DNA from: HK1 sp965202735
GTDB lineage: Bacteria > Pseudomonadota > Gammaproteobacteria > HK1
Assembly: GCA_965202735.1 (NCBI GenBank)
Contig: OZ241844.1
Span: 930,001 to 994,000 of the forward strand
Direction of reading: 5' to 3'
Length of the DNA: 64,000 nucleotides
Shown: positions 33,451-41,295 of the stretch, piece after piece
Layout of the letters: each line of letters opens with the position of its first letter
How positions within the stretch are numbered: position 1 is the stretch's first letter
Translations under genes and position numbers: made by a program
The notes under the pieces: generated by a model
What the model saw: only the letters and a program-made list of their open reading frames with translations
Databases searched by the model: none
What the model was told of the DNA's origin: nothing

Positions 33451-35823
33451 TCAATCCCTCAATGCGATTCCCAGCTCCTCGGCCAGGAGGTCCAGTATCG
33501 CGCGCAGGGCGGCGTTGATCTCGGTATCGTCAAGCGTGTGCGATCGGGATTGGAAGGTCAAGGCCAGGGAAAGGCTTTTCATCCCGGAATCAATGCCTTC
33601 CCCGACATACAGGTCAAACAGCTCCAGGTTTTCCAGCACCTCCACACCGGCCCGCCCGACGCACTCGCGAACCGCCGAGGCCGCAATTGCCTCGGGCGCC
33701 ACCAGCGAGAGGTCGCGCCGCACGGACGGAAACCGGGACGGCGCCCTGAACCTGGGGACGGCGCCGGCGCCGATGGCGTCGAGGCGAAGCTCGAACAGCA
33801 CCGCGCCGGGGAGCCCGAGATCGGCCGCAAGCGCCGGATGCAGCGCTCCGAGCGCCCCGATGGGCTCGCCGCCGCACACGATCGACGCCGACTGTCCAGG
33901 ATGCAGCGCGGGGTGGGGATCGGCGACGAACTCGACCCGGCGTCCCGACAGGGCCAGCAGGTCCTCCACATCGCCCTTGACGTCGAAGAAGTCCACCGTC
34001 CGGGACGGATGGGCCCACTGTTCGGGCACCACGGGTCCGACGGCGACCGCGCCGATCATCTTCGGCTGGTGGATGCGGCCGCCCTCCGCGATGAAGACGA
34101 GCCCGGTCTCGAACAGGCGCACCCGGGACTGCTGCCGGTTGACGTTGTAGGTCGCGGCGCCGAGGAGGCCGGGCCACAGGGTCGTGCGCATGACGCCCAT
34201 GTCCGAGGCGATCGGGTTGGCCAGGACAACCCCGTCGAGCGCGGGGGCGATGCGCTCCTGCAGCGCCGCGTCGACGAAGCTGTAGGTCACGGCCTCGTGA
34301 TAGCCGCGGTCCACGAGCCGGGCGCGGAACCGTTCCGGACCGACACTGCGCTCCGACTGCGGGGAGATGCCCAGGTCGGCCGCCGGCAGCGTCCCCGGCA
34401 GGTTCGCGAAGCCGACGATGCGTGCGATCTCCTCGACGAGGTCGACCTCGGCCCCGATATCGGGGCGGTGCGGTGGGGGGATCACGGTCCAGCCGGTCCG
34501 CGTCTCGTCGACCCGCATTCCGAGCCGGGTCAGGATATCGGTCACGTCCCGCGCCGGAATCTCGGCGCCGAGCAGGCGCCGGACCCGCTGCGGGCGGAGC
34601 GCGACCGGCCCGACGCGCGGGCGGTGGGCCTCGTCCACCGCCTCCACGATCGGGCCCGGCTCGCCCCCGGCGATGTCGAGGAGCAGACTCGTGGCCCGCT
34701 CCATCGCCTCGCGCTGCAGGTTCGGGGCGACCGTGCGCTCGAAGCGGTGGGAAGCATCGGTATGCAGGCCCCGGCGCCGAGCCTCCCGCGCGATGGAGCG
34801 CGGCTCGAACCACGCACTTTCGAGAAACACGTCCGTGGTCGCGTCGTCGACTCCGCTCGCGAGCCCTCCCATCACCCCCGCGAGCGCCACCGGACGCGAT
34901 TCGTCGGCGATCACGAGCGACTCGCCGTCGAGCTCGACGGCCGAGCCGTCCAGAAGCGTGAGACGTTCGCCTTCACGTCCGTTCCGCACCCGGACCCCGG
35001 AGTCGAGCCTCGCGCAATCGAATGCATGCATCGGCTGTCCGAGCTCCAGCATGACGTAGTTGGTGACGTCGACGACCGGAGACAGCGGGCGCACCCCGCA
35101 TCGCCGCAGGCGCTCCGTCATCCACAGGGGGCTCCGCGCTCCCGAATCGATGCCCCGGACGATGCGGCCGACGTAGCGCGGACAACGCTGCGGTGCGTCG
35201 AGCGCGACGGGCAGGACATCGTCGATGCGAGGCTCGACGACCGTTCCGCTTGCGGGGGGGGACATCGCGACGCGGCTTGCGACCGCGACCTCGCGGGCGA
35301 TTCCGCTGATGCTCAGGCAGTCGCCGCGATTCGGGGTGAGGCCCACCTCGATGACGACATCGTCGAGCCCGAGCCATTCGACCAGATCCATCCCGACGGG
35401 CGCGCCGGCGTCCAGCTCGAGGATGCCATCCGCATCGTCCCCGAGACCGAGCTCCCGCGCGGAGCACAGCATGCCCTGCGAGGCTTCGCCCCGGATCCTG
35501 CTCCGGCGGACCTTCGATCCGTCCGCCAGCCGCGCCCCGGCCCGCGCGAAGGCCGAGCGCAGGCCGGGGCGGACGTTGGGGGCGCCGCAGACCACGCGCC
35601 GCAATCCGGCCCCGCCGTCGTCCACGTCGCACAGCGACAGCCGGTCGGCGCCGGGATGAGGCTCCACCCGGACGATCTCGGCGACCGTCACGTGCCGCGT
35701 CGCCCCGGCGACGGGAGCGACCGACTCGACCTCGAGACCCGCCGCGGTGAGCCGCTCCGCCAGCTCGTCGGTGCCGACCGGCGGATCGGCCCACTCTCTT
35801 ATCCAGCGCTCGCTGAACTTCAT
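33451..35823 (-). CDS. pheT: Phenylalanine-tRNA ligase, beta subunit
   Basis: 790 residues (E. coli about 795). Forms the (alpha-beta)2 enzyme with PheS. MKFSERWIREWADPPVGTDE is the normal start; the tRNA-binding EMAP-like domain follows (RVEPHPGADRLSLCDVDDGG), then B3/B4 editing (PVVDVTNYVMLELGQPMHAF), B5 (RPQRVRRLLGAEIPARDV), the core and the C-terminal ferredoxin-like anticodon-binding domain ending with FQSRSHTLDDTEINAAL. Start ATG 35821-35823; the longer frame upstream is a shadow of pheS. 17 bases from pheS. Confidence 0.97.
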   Translation of the reverse strand: MKFSERWIREWADPPVGTDELAERLTAAGLEVESVAPVAGATRHVTVAEIVRVEPHPGADRLSLCDVDDGGAGLRRVVCGAPNVRPGLRSAFARAGARLADGSKVRRSRIRGEASQGMLCSARELGLGDDADGILELDAGAPVGMDLVEWLGLDDVVIEVGLTPNRGDCLSISGIAREVAVASRVAMSPPASGTVVEPRIDDVLPVALDAPQRCPRYVGRIVRGIDSGARSPLWMTERLRRCGVRPLSPVVDVTNYVMLELGQPMHAFDCARLDSGVRVRNGREGERLTLLDGSAVELDGESLVIADESRPVALAGVMGGLASGVDDATTDVFLESAWFEPRSIAREARRRGLHTDASHRFERTVAPNLQREAMERATSLLLDIAGGEPGPIVEAVDEAHRPRVGPVALRPQRVRRLLGAEIPARDVTDILTRLGMRVDETRTGWTVIPPPHRPDIGAEVDLVEEIARIVGFANLPGTLPAADLGISPQSERSVGPERFRARLVDRGYHEAVTYSFVDAALQERIAPALDGVVLANPIASDMGVMRTTLWPGLLGAATYNVNRQQSRVRLFETGLVFIAEGGRIHQPKMIGAVAVGPVVPEQWAHPSRTVDFFDVKGDVEDLLALSGRRVEFVADPHPALHPGQSASIVCGGEPIGALGALHPALAADLGLPGAVLFELRLDAIGAGAVPRFRAPSRFPSVRRDLSLVAPEAIAASAVRECVGRAGVEVLENLELFDLYVGEGIDSGMKSLSLALTFQSRSHTLDDTEINAALRAILDLLAEELGIALRD

Positions 35824-35840
35824 ACCCGTGCGCCCCGGCG

Positions 35841-36827
35841 CTACGCGAACTGCCTCAGGAACCTGAGATCGTTGTCGAAGAACGAGCGCAGGTCGTCGAC
35901 CCCGTAGCGGAGCATCGCGAGCCGCTCGACCCCCATGCCGAATGCGAATCCGGTATGGCGTTCGCTGTCGATTCCGCAGTTCTCGAGCACCCTGGGGTGC
36001 ACCATCCCCGATCCGAGCACCTCCAGCCAGCCGCGTTCGCAGCGGATGTCGACCTCGGCCGACGGCTCGGTGAACGGAAAGTAGGACGGTCGAAACCGCA
36101 CCTCCAGGTCGTCGGCCTCGAAGAAGCGCCGCAGGAACTCGTGCAGGATCCCCTTGAGGTGCGCGAAGCTCACGTCCTCCCCGACCATCAGCCCCTCCAC
36201 CTGGTGGAACATCGGCGTATGGGTCTGGTCGGAGTCGCACCGGTAGACGCGGCCGGGGGCGATGATCCGGAGCGGAGGCGGGCGGGAGCGCATGGCCCGT
36301 ATCTGCACCGGCGAGGTGTGGGTGCGAAGCAGCTTCCCGTCCGGAAAGTAGAACGTGTCCTGCATGGCGCGCGCGGGATGGTGCGCCGGAATGTTGAGCG
36401 CTTCGAAGTTGTGGTGGTCGTCCTCGATCTCCGGTCCTTCCACCACGTCGAATCCGATGGCGCGAAACATCGAGGAGACCCGCTCCAGGGTGCGGGTGAC
36501 CGGGTGCAGGCCGCCGCTCGACTGGCCGCGCCCGGGCAGCGAGACGTCGAGCCGTTCGGAGGAGAGCCGCGACCGGAGCGCATCCGCCGCCAGCGCCGCC
36601 CTGCGGGCGTCCAGGGCATCCTGAATCGCCCGCCGGCCGTCGTTGAGGCGCTTGCCGGCCTCCGGACGCAGCTCGGGCGCCAGCGTCCCGATGGCCCTCG
36701 ACGCCATGGTCATCCGGCCCTGCCGCCCGAGGAACCGCACGCGCACCGCGTCGAGCCGGTCCAGCGTCTCCGCCGAGGCGACCGCGGCCTGCGCATCACG
36801 GACGATGTCGTCGACCCGGAGATTCAT
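35841..36827 (-). CDS. pheS: Phenylalanine-tRNA ligase, alpha subunit
   Basis: 328 residues. N-terminal coiled coil (1-85), then the class II catalytic core: motif 1 HPVTRTLERVSSMFRAIGFD, motif 2 FRPSYFPFTEPSAEVDIRCE-like loop and motif 3 GFAFGMGVERLAMLRYG. DSDQTHTPMFHQVEGLMVGE marks the active site. Start ATG 36825-36827 (MNLRVDDIVRDAQ), directly after the hairpin at 36854-36877; the track frame to 36941 runs through that hairpin and has no conserved residues. Confidence 0.97.
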   Translation of the reverse strand: MNLRVDDIVRDAQAAVASAETLDRLDAVRVRFLGRQGRMTMASRAIGTLAPELRPEAGKRLNDGRRAIQDALDARRAALAADALRSRLSSERLDVSLPGRGQSSGGLHPVTRTLERVSSMFRAIGFDVVEGPEIEDDHHNFEALNIPAHHPARAMQDTFYFPDGKLLRTHTSPVQIRAMRSRPPPLRIIAPGRVYRCDSDQTHTPMFHQVEGLMVGEDVSFAHLKGILHEFLRRFFEADDLEVRFRPSYFPFTEPSAEVDIRCERGWLEVLGSGMVHPRVLENCGIDSERHTGFAFGMGVERLAMLRYGVDDLRSFFDNDLRFLRQFA

Positions 36828-36840
36828 TTCATCAGCCCTC

Positions 36841-36877
36841 GCACGAAAAAAGGGGGAAAGGTCGTGCGGCCTTTCCC
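36841..36877 (-). terminator. Attenuator-like hairpin in front of pheS
   Basis: On the minus strand GGGAAAGG (36877-36870) pairs with CCTTTCCC (36861-36854), loop CCGCACGA, followed by CC and six T (36851-36846): an intrinsic terminator between rplT and pheS. The loop bases GCACGA can also pair with TCGTGC directly after the T run (36846-36841), giving an alternative fold. No Phe-rich leader peptide is visible, unlike enterobacterial pheL. A partial terminator setting the ratio of ribosomal to PheST mRNA is plausible. Confidence 0.7.
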
Positions 36878-36912
36878 ACTTCGTCGCCTTCCCGGGACCG
36901 GGCGGATACCGC

Positions 36913-37266
36913 TCAGAGGCAGGCCCTTGCCTGATCGGCAAGCCGGGCGAACGCGACCTTGTCGGAGATCGCCAGCTCGGCCAGGACCTTGCGATCGATT
37001 GCGATGCCCGCCCGGTCCAGGCCGTTCACGAGCCGGCTGTACGAGAGTCCGTTCTCGCGGGCTTCGGCGTTGATGCGCACGATCCACAGTGCCCGGAACT
37101 GCCGCTTTCGCTGGCGCCGGTCGCGGTACGCCATCTGTCCCGCCCGGATGACAGCCTGCTTCGCGACCCGAAACACGTTCTTGCGGCGCCCTCGATACCC
37201 CTTGGCCTGTGCGATGATCTTCCTGTGGCGGGCGTGGGCGGTCACGCCCCGTTTGACGCGCGGCAT
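36913..37266 (-). CDS. rplT: 50S ribosomal protein L20
   Basis: 117 residues. MPRVKRGVTAHARHRKIIAQ, AKGYRGRRKNVFRVAKQAVI and WIVRINAEARENGLSYSRL are diagnostic. Binds 23S rRNA early in assembly and, in E. coli, represses its own operon through the mRNA. 11 bases after rpmI on the same strand, in the infC-rpmI-rplT order. Confidence 0.98.
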   Translation of the reverse strand: MPRVKRGVTAHARHRKIIAQAKGYRGRRKNVFRVAKQAVIRAGQMAYRDRRQRKRQFRALWIVRINAEARENGLSYSRLVNGLDRAGIAIDRKVLAELAISDKVAFARLADQARACL

Positions 37267-37277
37267 CGAAGTCCTCC

Positions 37278-37475
37278 TCAGGCGTAGGGCAGCATGCGTT
37301 CGACGCCGGGCGAATCAACCGCGGCAACGGTCTCGTGCGGGCGCAGGTGGCGCTTTCGCTTGGTGCTCTTCTTGGTCAGGATGTGGCGGCGATGGGACTG
37401 GTTGCGCTTGAACCCGCCATCGGACATGCGCCTGAAGCGCTTCGCCGCGGCTCGACTCGTCTTGATCTTCGGCAT
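37278..37475 (-). CDS. rpmI: 50S ribosomal protein L35
   Basis: 65 residues. MPKIKTSRAAAKRFRRMSDG, NQSHRRHILTKKSTKRKRHL and the ending VERMLPYA fit L35. Lies 47 bases after infC and 11 before rplT. Very basic, no unusual features. Confidence 0.97.
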   Translation of the reverse strand: MPKIKTSRAAAKRFRRMSDGGFKRNQSHRRHILTKKSTKRKRHLRPHETVAAVDSPGVERMLPYA

Positions 37476-37522
37476 GGTCCGGCCCGCTCCTCGCTATTGA
37501 GCCGCAGGTGCGCTGCGGTGCG

Positions 37523-38038
37523 TCATTTCCTCGGGGTCAGCACCATCGACAAGCGCCGGCCTTCCATTCTTGGATACTGCTCGACCTTCGCCAGCTCCTC
37601 CAGGTCCGTCTCGACCCGCCTGAGCAGCCTCGCTCCAAGCTCCTGGTGGCGCATCTCCCTGCCCCGGAACCAGAGCGTCACCTTCGTCTTGTCTCCGTGC
37701 GACAGGAACCGCTTCAGGTTGCGAAGCTTCGTCTGGTAATCGGCTTCTTCCGTCCCGGGACGGAACTTGATCTCCTTGACCTGTACGTGCGCCTGCTTCT
37801 TCCGGGCCGCCGCCCGGCGCTTGTTCTGCTGGAAGAGGAACTTTCCGAAATCCATCAGCCGGCACACCGGCGGCTCGGTGTTCGGCGAGATTTCGACCAG
37901 GTCGAGCTCCGCCTCGTTGGCGACGTTCATCGCCTCGGAACGGTCGACGATACCGAGCTGCTCTCCCTGCTCCGATATGAGACGCACCGTCTCGGCGACA
38001 ATTTCGGCGTTGACCCGATTTCGTTTTTCCGCTGCGAT
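37523..38038 (-). CDS. infC: Translation initiation factor IF-3, with an AUC start codon
   Basis: 171 residues. IF3 N-domain (VRLISEQGEQLGIVDRSEAM, SPNTEPPVCRLMDFGKFLFQ) and C-domain (VKEIKFRPGTEEADYQTKLR, FRGREMRHQELGARLLRRVE). The normal N-terminus aligns with IAAEKRNRVNAEI, whose first codon is ATC at 38036-38038, with GGAG 9 bases upstream. No ATG, GTG or TTG is suitably placed; the frame extends 45 codons upstream only as low-complexity sequence. infC is known to use rare AUU/AUC/AUA starts so that IF3 can discriminate against its own message. thrS, usually upstream, is not here; tRNA-Val is. Confidence 0.93.
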   Translation of the reverse strand: MAAEKRNRVNAEIVAETVRLISEQGEQLGIVDRSEAMNVANEAELDLVEISPNTEPPVCRLMDFGKFLFQQNKRRAAARKKQAHVQVKEIKFRPGTEEADYQTKLRNLKRFLSHGDKTKVTLWFRGREMRHQELGARLLRRVETDLEELAKVEQYPRMEGRRLSMVLTPRK

Positions 38039-38330
38039 CTCTGGCGTCTCCGGAAATGGCTCTGAAGTTCGGAGGGGCGGGGCATCGGATGCTCCGGCGC
38101 AGACCCTCCATCCGCTTCCCGCTCCACCCGCATCCGCCGATGGATCGGAGCGGGCGCGGCAAGGCCCCCGCATCCGGGGGCGCGCCGGTAAATTCTACTT
38201 GGGGCCGAGAACCTGCTCAAGGCTCCTGTTGCGCAGGGCGGCGCCTCATTCCGGCTTTCTTCCCCGACGCGGCATGACCCGCCCCGATGTCAAGCCGGGG
38301 CGCTGCCGTTCCGAGCGGTGCCGTCACGTG

Positions 38331-38405
38331 TGGTAGGCGCGAGTGGGATTGAACCACCGACCCCCACGATGTCAACGTGGTGCTCTACCACTGAGCTACG
38401 CGCCT
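38331..38405 (-). tRNA. tRNA-Val (GAC)
   Basis: Minus strand: acceptor AGGCGCG, D-arm GCTCAGTGGTAGAGC, anticodon arm CCACGTTGACATCGTGG with anticodon GAC, T-arm GGTGGTTCAATCCCACT, encoded CCA at 38333-38331. It is the first gene before infC on this strand. Confidence 0.97.
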
Positions 38406-38656
38406 GTGGAGGCGCGGACGATACCGAAGTCGCACCGGTGCCCGCAAGCGTCCGCGTCCGGTGGTGGTGGGTCAGTTTGACTCCGGGGCCGTTGTGTCGC
38501 GTTGAGGAAGAAAGTCGAACCGAGGCGCCACCCGTCGTCGGGAAGGGTGTACGTCCGGTTTGCCAGAGCCCTCGTTTCCGGTTCCGGGCGACCCTGGGGA
38601 CAAGGGCATCGTGCGCACGGTTCGCAAAGACGGGATGCCCCTGGTCCCGAAAGAAG

Positions 38657-38743
38657 CCCCTCTCCCCCCGGGAGAGGGGTGAGGGGGACCGAATCATCGC
38701 CGCACCCTCACCCCCGGCCCCTCTCCCGGGGGGAGAGGGGAGA
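38657..38743. repeat. Large inverted repeat (CCCCTCTCCC type)
   Basis: CCCCTCTCCCCCCGGGAGAG GGG, then GTGAGGG, and downstream CCCTCAC, CCCCTCTCCCGGGGGGAGAG: the two arms can fold into one long stem, or each into a shorter CCCTCTCCC/GGGAGAGGG hairpin. Such elements are common between genes in GC-rich proteobacteria. It fills most of the 400-base gap between uvrB and tRNA-Val; the flanking part 38540-38640 holds a GGGTGTACGTCC sequence similar to the palindrome at 58514. No gene is seen in the gap. Confidence 0.75.
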
Positions 38744-38806
38744 ATGCGGGTGTCTTCGGGCCGCACGCCGCCTCCACGAAGGTCGAGCCGGACCCTGCCC
38801 GTCCGG

Positions 38807-40831
38807 TCACTCGCCGGCCGCGGCGGCGGCAAGTCCCCGGTCACGCAGGTCACGCATCCGGTCGCGCGCCCGGGCCGCCTCCTCGAACTCCAGGTTCGCG
38901 GCGTGCCTGTACATCTGCTGCTCCAGCTTGCGCAGCCGCGCCGCGAGCATGGCGGGCGTCATCGCCGCATATTCTCCGGGCGATTCGGCAACCCCCGCGA
39001 GGCGGCGCGGCGACCCGGGCGCGCCGGCGCGCGCGCCCTCCATGATGTCCGCAACCGCCTTGCGGATCCCCTTCGGGATGATCTCGTGCGTCCTGTTGAA
39101 CGCGATCTGCTTCCTCCGGCGCCGGTTCGTCTCGTCGATGGCGCGCTGCATGGAGCCGGTCACGGTGTCCGCGTAGAGAATCGCGGCGCCGTTGATGTTC
39201 CGGGCCGCCCTTCCGATGGTCTGGACAAGCGAGCGCTCGGAGCGGAGGAACCCCTCCTTGTCGGCGTCCAGAACCGCGACGAGGGAGACTTCCGGCATGT
39301 CGAGGCCCTCGCGCAGCAGGTTGATTCCGACGAGGACGTCGAACTTGCCGAGACGGAGGTCGCGGATGATCTCGACCCGCTCCACGGTGTCGATGTCGGA
39401 GTGCAGGTATCGCACCCGCACCCCGTGCTCGCCCAGGTACTCGGTGAGGTCCTCGGCCATCCTCTTCGTCAGCGTCGTCACCAGCACCCGATCGCCGGCG
39501 GCGGCGCGGAGGTGAATCTCCGAGAGCAGATCGTCGACCTGGGTCGACGCGCCGCGTATCTCCACCCTCGGGTCGACCAGTCCGGTGGGGCGCACGACCT
39601 GCTCCACGACCTGGCCGGCGTGCGCCTCCTCGTACGGTCCGGGCGTTGCCGACACGAACACGGTCTGCGGCGCGGTCCGCTCGAACTCGTCGAACCGCAG
39701 GGGCCGGTTGTCCAGCGCCGACGGAAGCCGGAACCCGTACTCGACCAGGGTCTCCTTGCGCGAGCGGTCGCCGCGGTACATCCCGCCGAGCTGGGGCACG
39801 GTCACGTGGCTCTCGTCGATGAACAGCAGCGCGTCGGCCGGAAGGTAGTCGAACAGGGTCGGCGGCGGCTCTCCCGGACCGCGTCCCGACAGGAACCGCG
39901 AGTAGTTCTCGATCCCCTTGCAGTGGCCGATCTCGGTCATCATCTCGATGTCGAACCGGGTCCGCTGCTCGAGCCGCTGCGCTTCGACGAGACGGTTGTC
40001 CGCACGGAGCGCCGCGAGACGCTCGCGCAGCTCCTCACCGATCTCTTCGATGGCTTCGAGGACGCGCTCCCGAGGGGTCACGTAGTGGCTCTTGGGATAC
40101 ACGGTCAGGCGCGGCACGCGGCGGACCACCTCTCCGGTCAGCGGATCGAACCAGCTCAGGTTCTCGATCTCGTCGTCGAAGAGCTCGATGCGCACCGCGT
40201 CCCGCTCCGACTCCGCCGGATACACGTCGATGACCTCCCCGCGGACGCGGTACGTGCCCCGGTGCAGCTCGACCTCGTTCCTCGCGTACTGCAGCTCCGC
40301 GAGCCGCCGGAGGATGAACCGCTGGCCGATCGTGTCGCCGCGCACGAGGTGCAGCACCATCGCGTGATAGGCGACGGGGTCGCCGAGGCCGTAGATCGAG
40401 GACACCGTGGCCACGATGATGCAGTCGCGGTGCTCCAGCAGCGCCCTGGTCGCCGACAGCCGCATCTGCTCGATATGGTCGTTGATCGACGCGTCCTTCT
40501 CGATGTACATGTCCGTCGACGGCACGTAGGCCTCGGGCTGGTAGTAGTCGTAGTAGGAGACGAAGTACTCGACGGCGTTGTGCGGGAAGAATTCGCGCAT
40601 CTCCCCGTAGAGCTGCGCGGCGAGGGTCTTGTTGGGAGCGAGCACCAGCGCGGGCCGCCCCACCCTCTCGATGACCTTCGCCATCGTGAACGTCTTGCCG
40701 GAGCCGGTGACGCCGAGCAGGGTCTGGTGGGCGAGCCCCGCCCCGATTCCTTCGACGAGCCGCTCGATCGCGGCGGGCTGATCGCCGGCGGCGGCGAAGT
40801 CGGAGACGACGGCGAGGGGCCGGGGGCTCAT
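38807..40831 (-). CDS. uvrB: Excinuclease ABC subunit B
   Basis: 674 residues. Damage-verifying helicase of nucleotide excision repair. Walker A LLGVTGSGKTFTMAKVIERV, the beta-hairpin YYDYYQPEAYVPSTDMYIEK that clamps DNA, DESH-type box LLFIDESHVTVPQLGGMYRG, motif VI region LVQTIGRAARNINGAAILYA, and the UVR domain MYRHAANLEFEEAARARDRM for UvrC contact. Start ATG 40829-40831; the longer upstream frame is GC-rich non-conserved sequence. No LexA-type palindrome was seen in front. Confidence 0.97.
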   Translation of the reverse strand: MSPRPLAVVSDFAAAGDQPAAIERLVEGIGAGLAHQTLLGVTGSGKTFTMAKVIERVGRPALVLAPNKTLAAQLYGEMREFFPHNAVEYFVSYYDYYQPEAYVPSTDMYIEKDASINDHIEQMRLSATRALLEHRDCIIVATVSSIYGLGDPVAYHAMVLHLVRGDTIGQRFILRRLAELQYARNEVELHRGTYRVRGEVIDVYPAESERDAVRIELFDDEIENLSWFDPLTGEVVRRVPRLTVYPKSHYVTPRERVLEAIEEIGEELRERLAALRADNRLVEAQRLEQRTRFDIEMMTEIGHCKGIENYSRFLSGRGPGEPPPTLFDYLPADALLFIDESHVTVPQLGGMYRGDRSRKETLVEYGFRLPSALDNRPLRFDEFERTAPQTVFVSATPGPYEEAHAGQVVEQVVRPTGLVDPRVEIRGASTQVDDLLSEIHLRAAAGDRVLVTTLTKRMAEDLTEYLGEHGVRVRYLHSDIDTVERVEIIRDLRLGKFDVLVGINLLREGLDMPEVSLVAVLDADKEGFLRSERSLVQTIGRAARNINGAAILYADTVTGSMQRAIDETNRRRRKQIAFNRTHEIIPKGIRKAVADIMEGARAGAPGSPRRLAGVAESPGEYAAMTPAMLAARLRKLEQQMYRHAANLEFEEAARARDRMRDLRDRGLAAAAAGE

Positions 40832-40871
40832 GGAGGCGCACCGCGGGCTGCCCGCCGCAGCGGGGGCGGCG

Positions 40872-40965
40872 GCGCACAGGCGGCGGTCGTTCCGCGGCGT
40901 TTCCCGACATCCGCCGGCGCCTGTCCGGGCCGCACCGGGGGCAGTGCACAGACGGCGGTCGTTCC
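40872..40965. repeat. 22-bp direct repeat in the uvrB upstream region
   Basis: GCGCACAGGCGGCGGTCGTT CC at 40872 recurs with two differences at 40944 (GTGCACAGACGGCGGTCGTT CC), 72 bases apart. Both lie in the 361-base gap between uvrB and tRNA-Asn, which otherwise holds no gene, no visible terminator and no further repeat. Confidence 0.6.
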
Positions 40966-41192
40966 AGCCCGCAGCCGCCCGCGGCGGGATTCGTGCCGGC
41001 CGGGGCTGTCCGGAAGTCGTGACGAGCGGTTCATCGGATCCTCGGGTCGGGCCTTCGGCGCCGCGGCACCGCCGGTCACCGTGCGATGCTGCGGCCGGGC
41101 GGCCGGTGACCACGGCCCTGAATGGTCCTTGTCGTGCCGGCGGGATTCATTGACCGCCATCGGCGCCGCGCGTAGCATACGCGCCCTTCCAT

Positions 41193-41268
41193 TCCCCGGT
41201 AGCTCAGTCGGTAGAGCGGGTGACTGTTAATCACTAGGTCGGCGGTTCGAGCCCGTCCCGGGGAGCCA
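41193..41268 (+). tRNA. tRNA-Asn (GTT)
   Basis: Acceptor TCCCCGG pairs with CCGGGGA; D-arm GCTCAGTCGGTAGAGC; anticodon loop CTGTTAA with GTT; T-arm GGCGGTTCGAGCCCGTC; discriminator G and encoded CCA. Convergent with pntB, 27 bases from its stop. Confidence 0.97.
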
Positions 41269-41295
41269 GGAAAATCGGCAGGTCGAGAGATCCTG

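Noticed and set aside
38406..38806. CRISPR-like repeats in the CCCCTCTCCC region
   Set aside because: Only one inverted pair is present, with no regular spacers. No CRISPR array was seen anywhere in the window.
40832..41192. LexA box upstream of uvrB
   Set aside because: No CTG-N10-CAG palindrome with the expected AT-rich centre could be found by eye.
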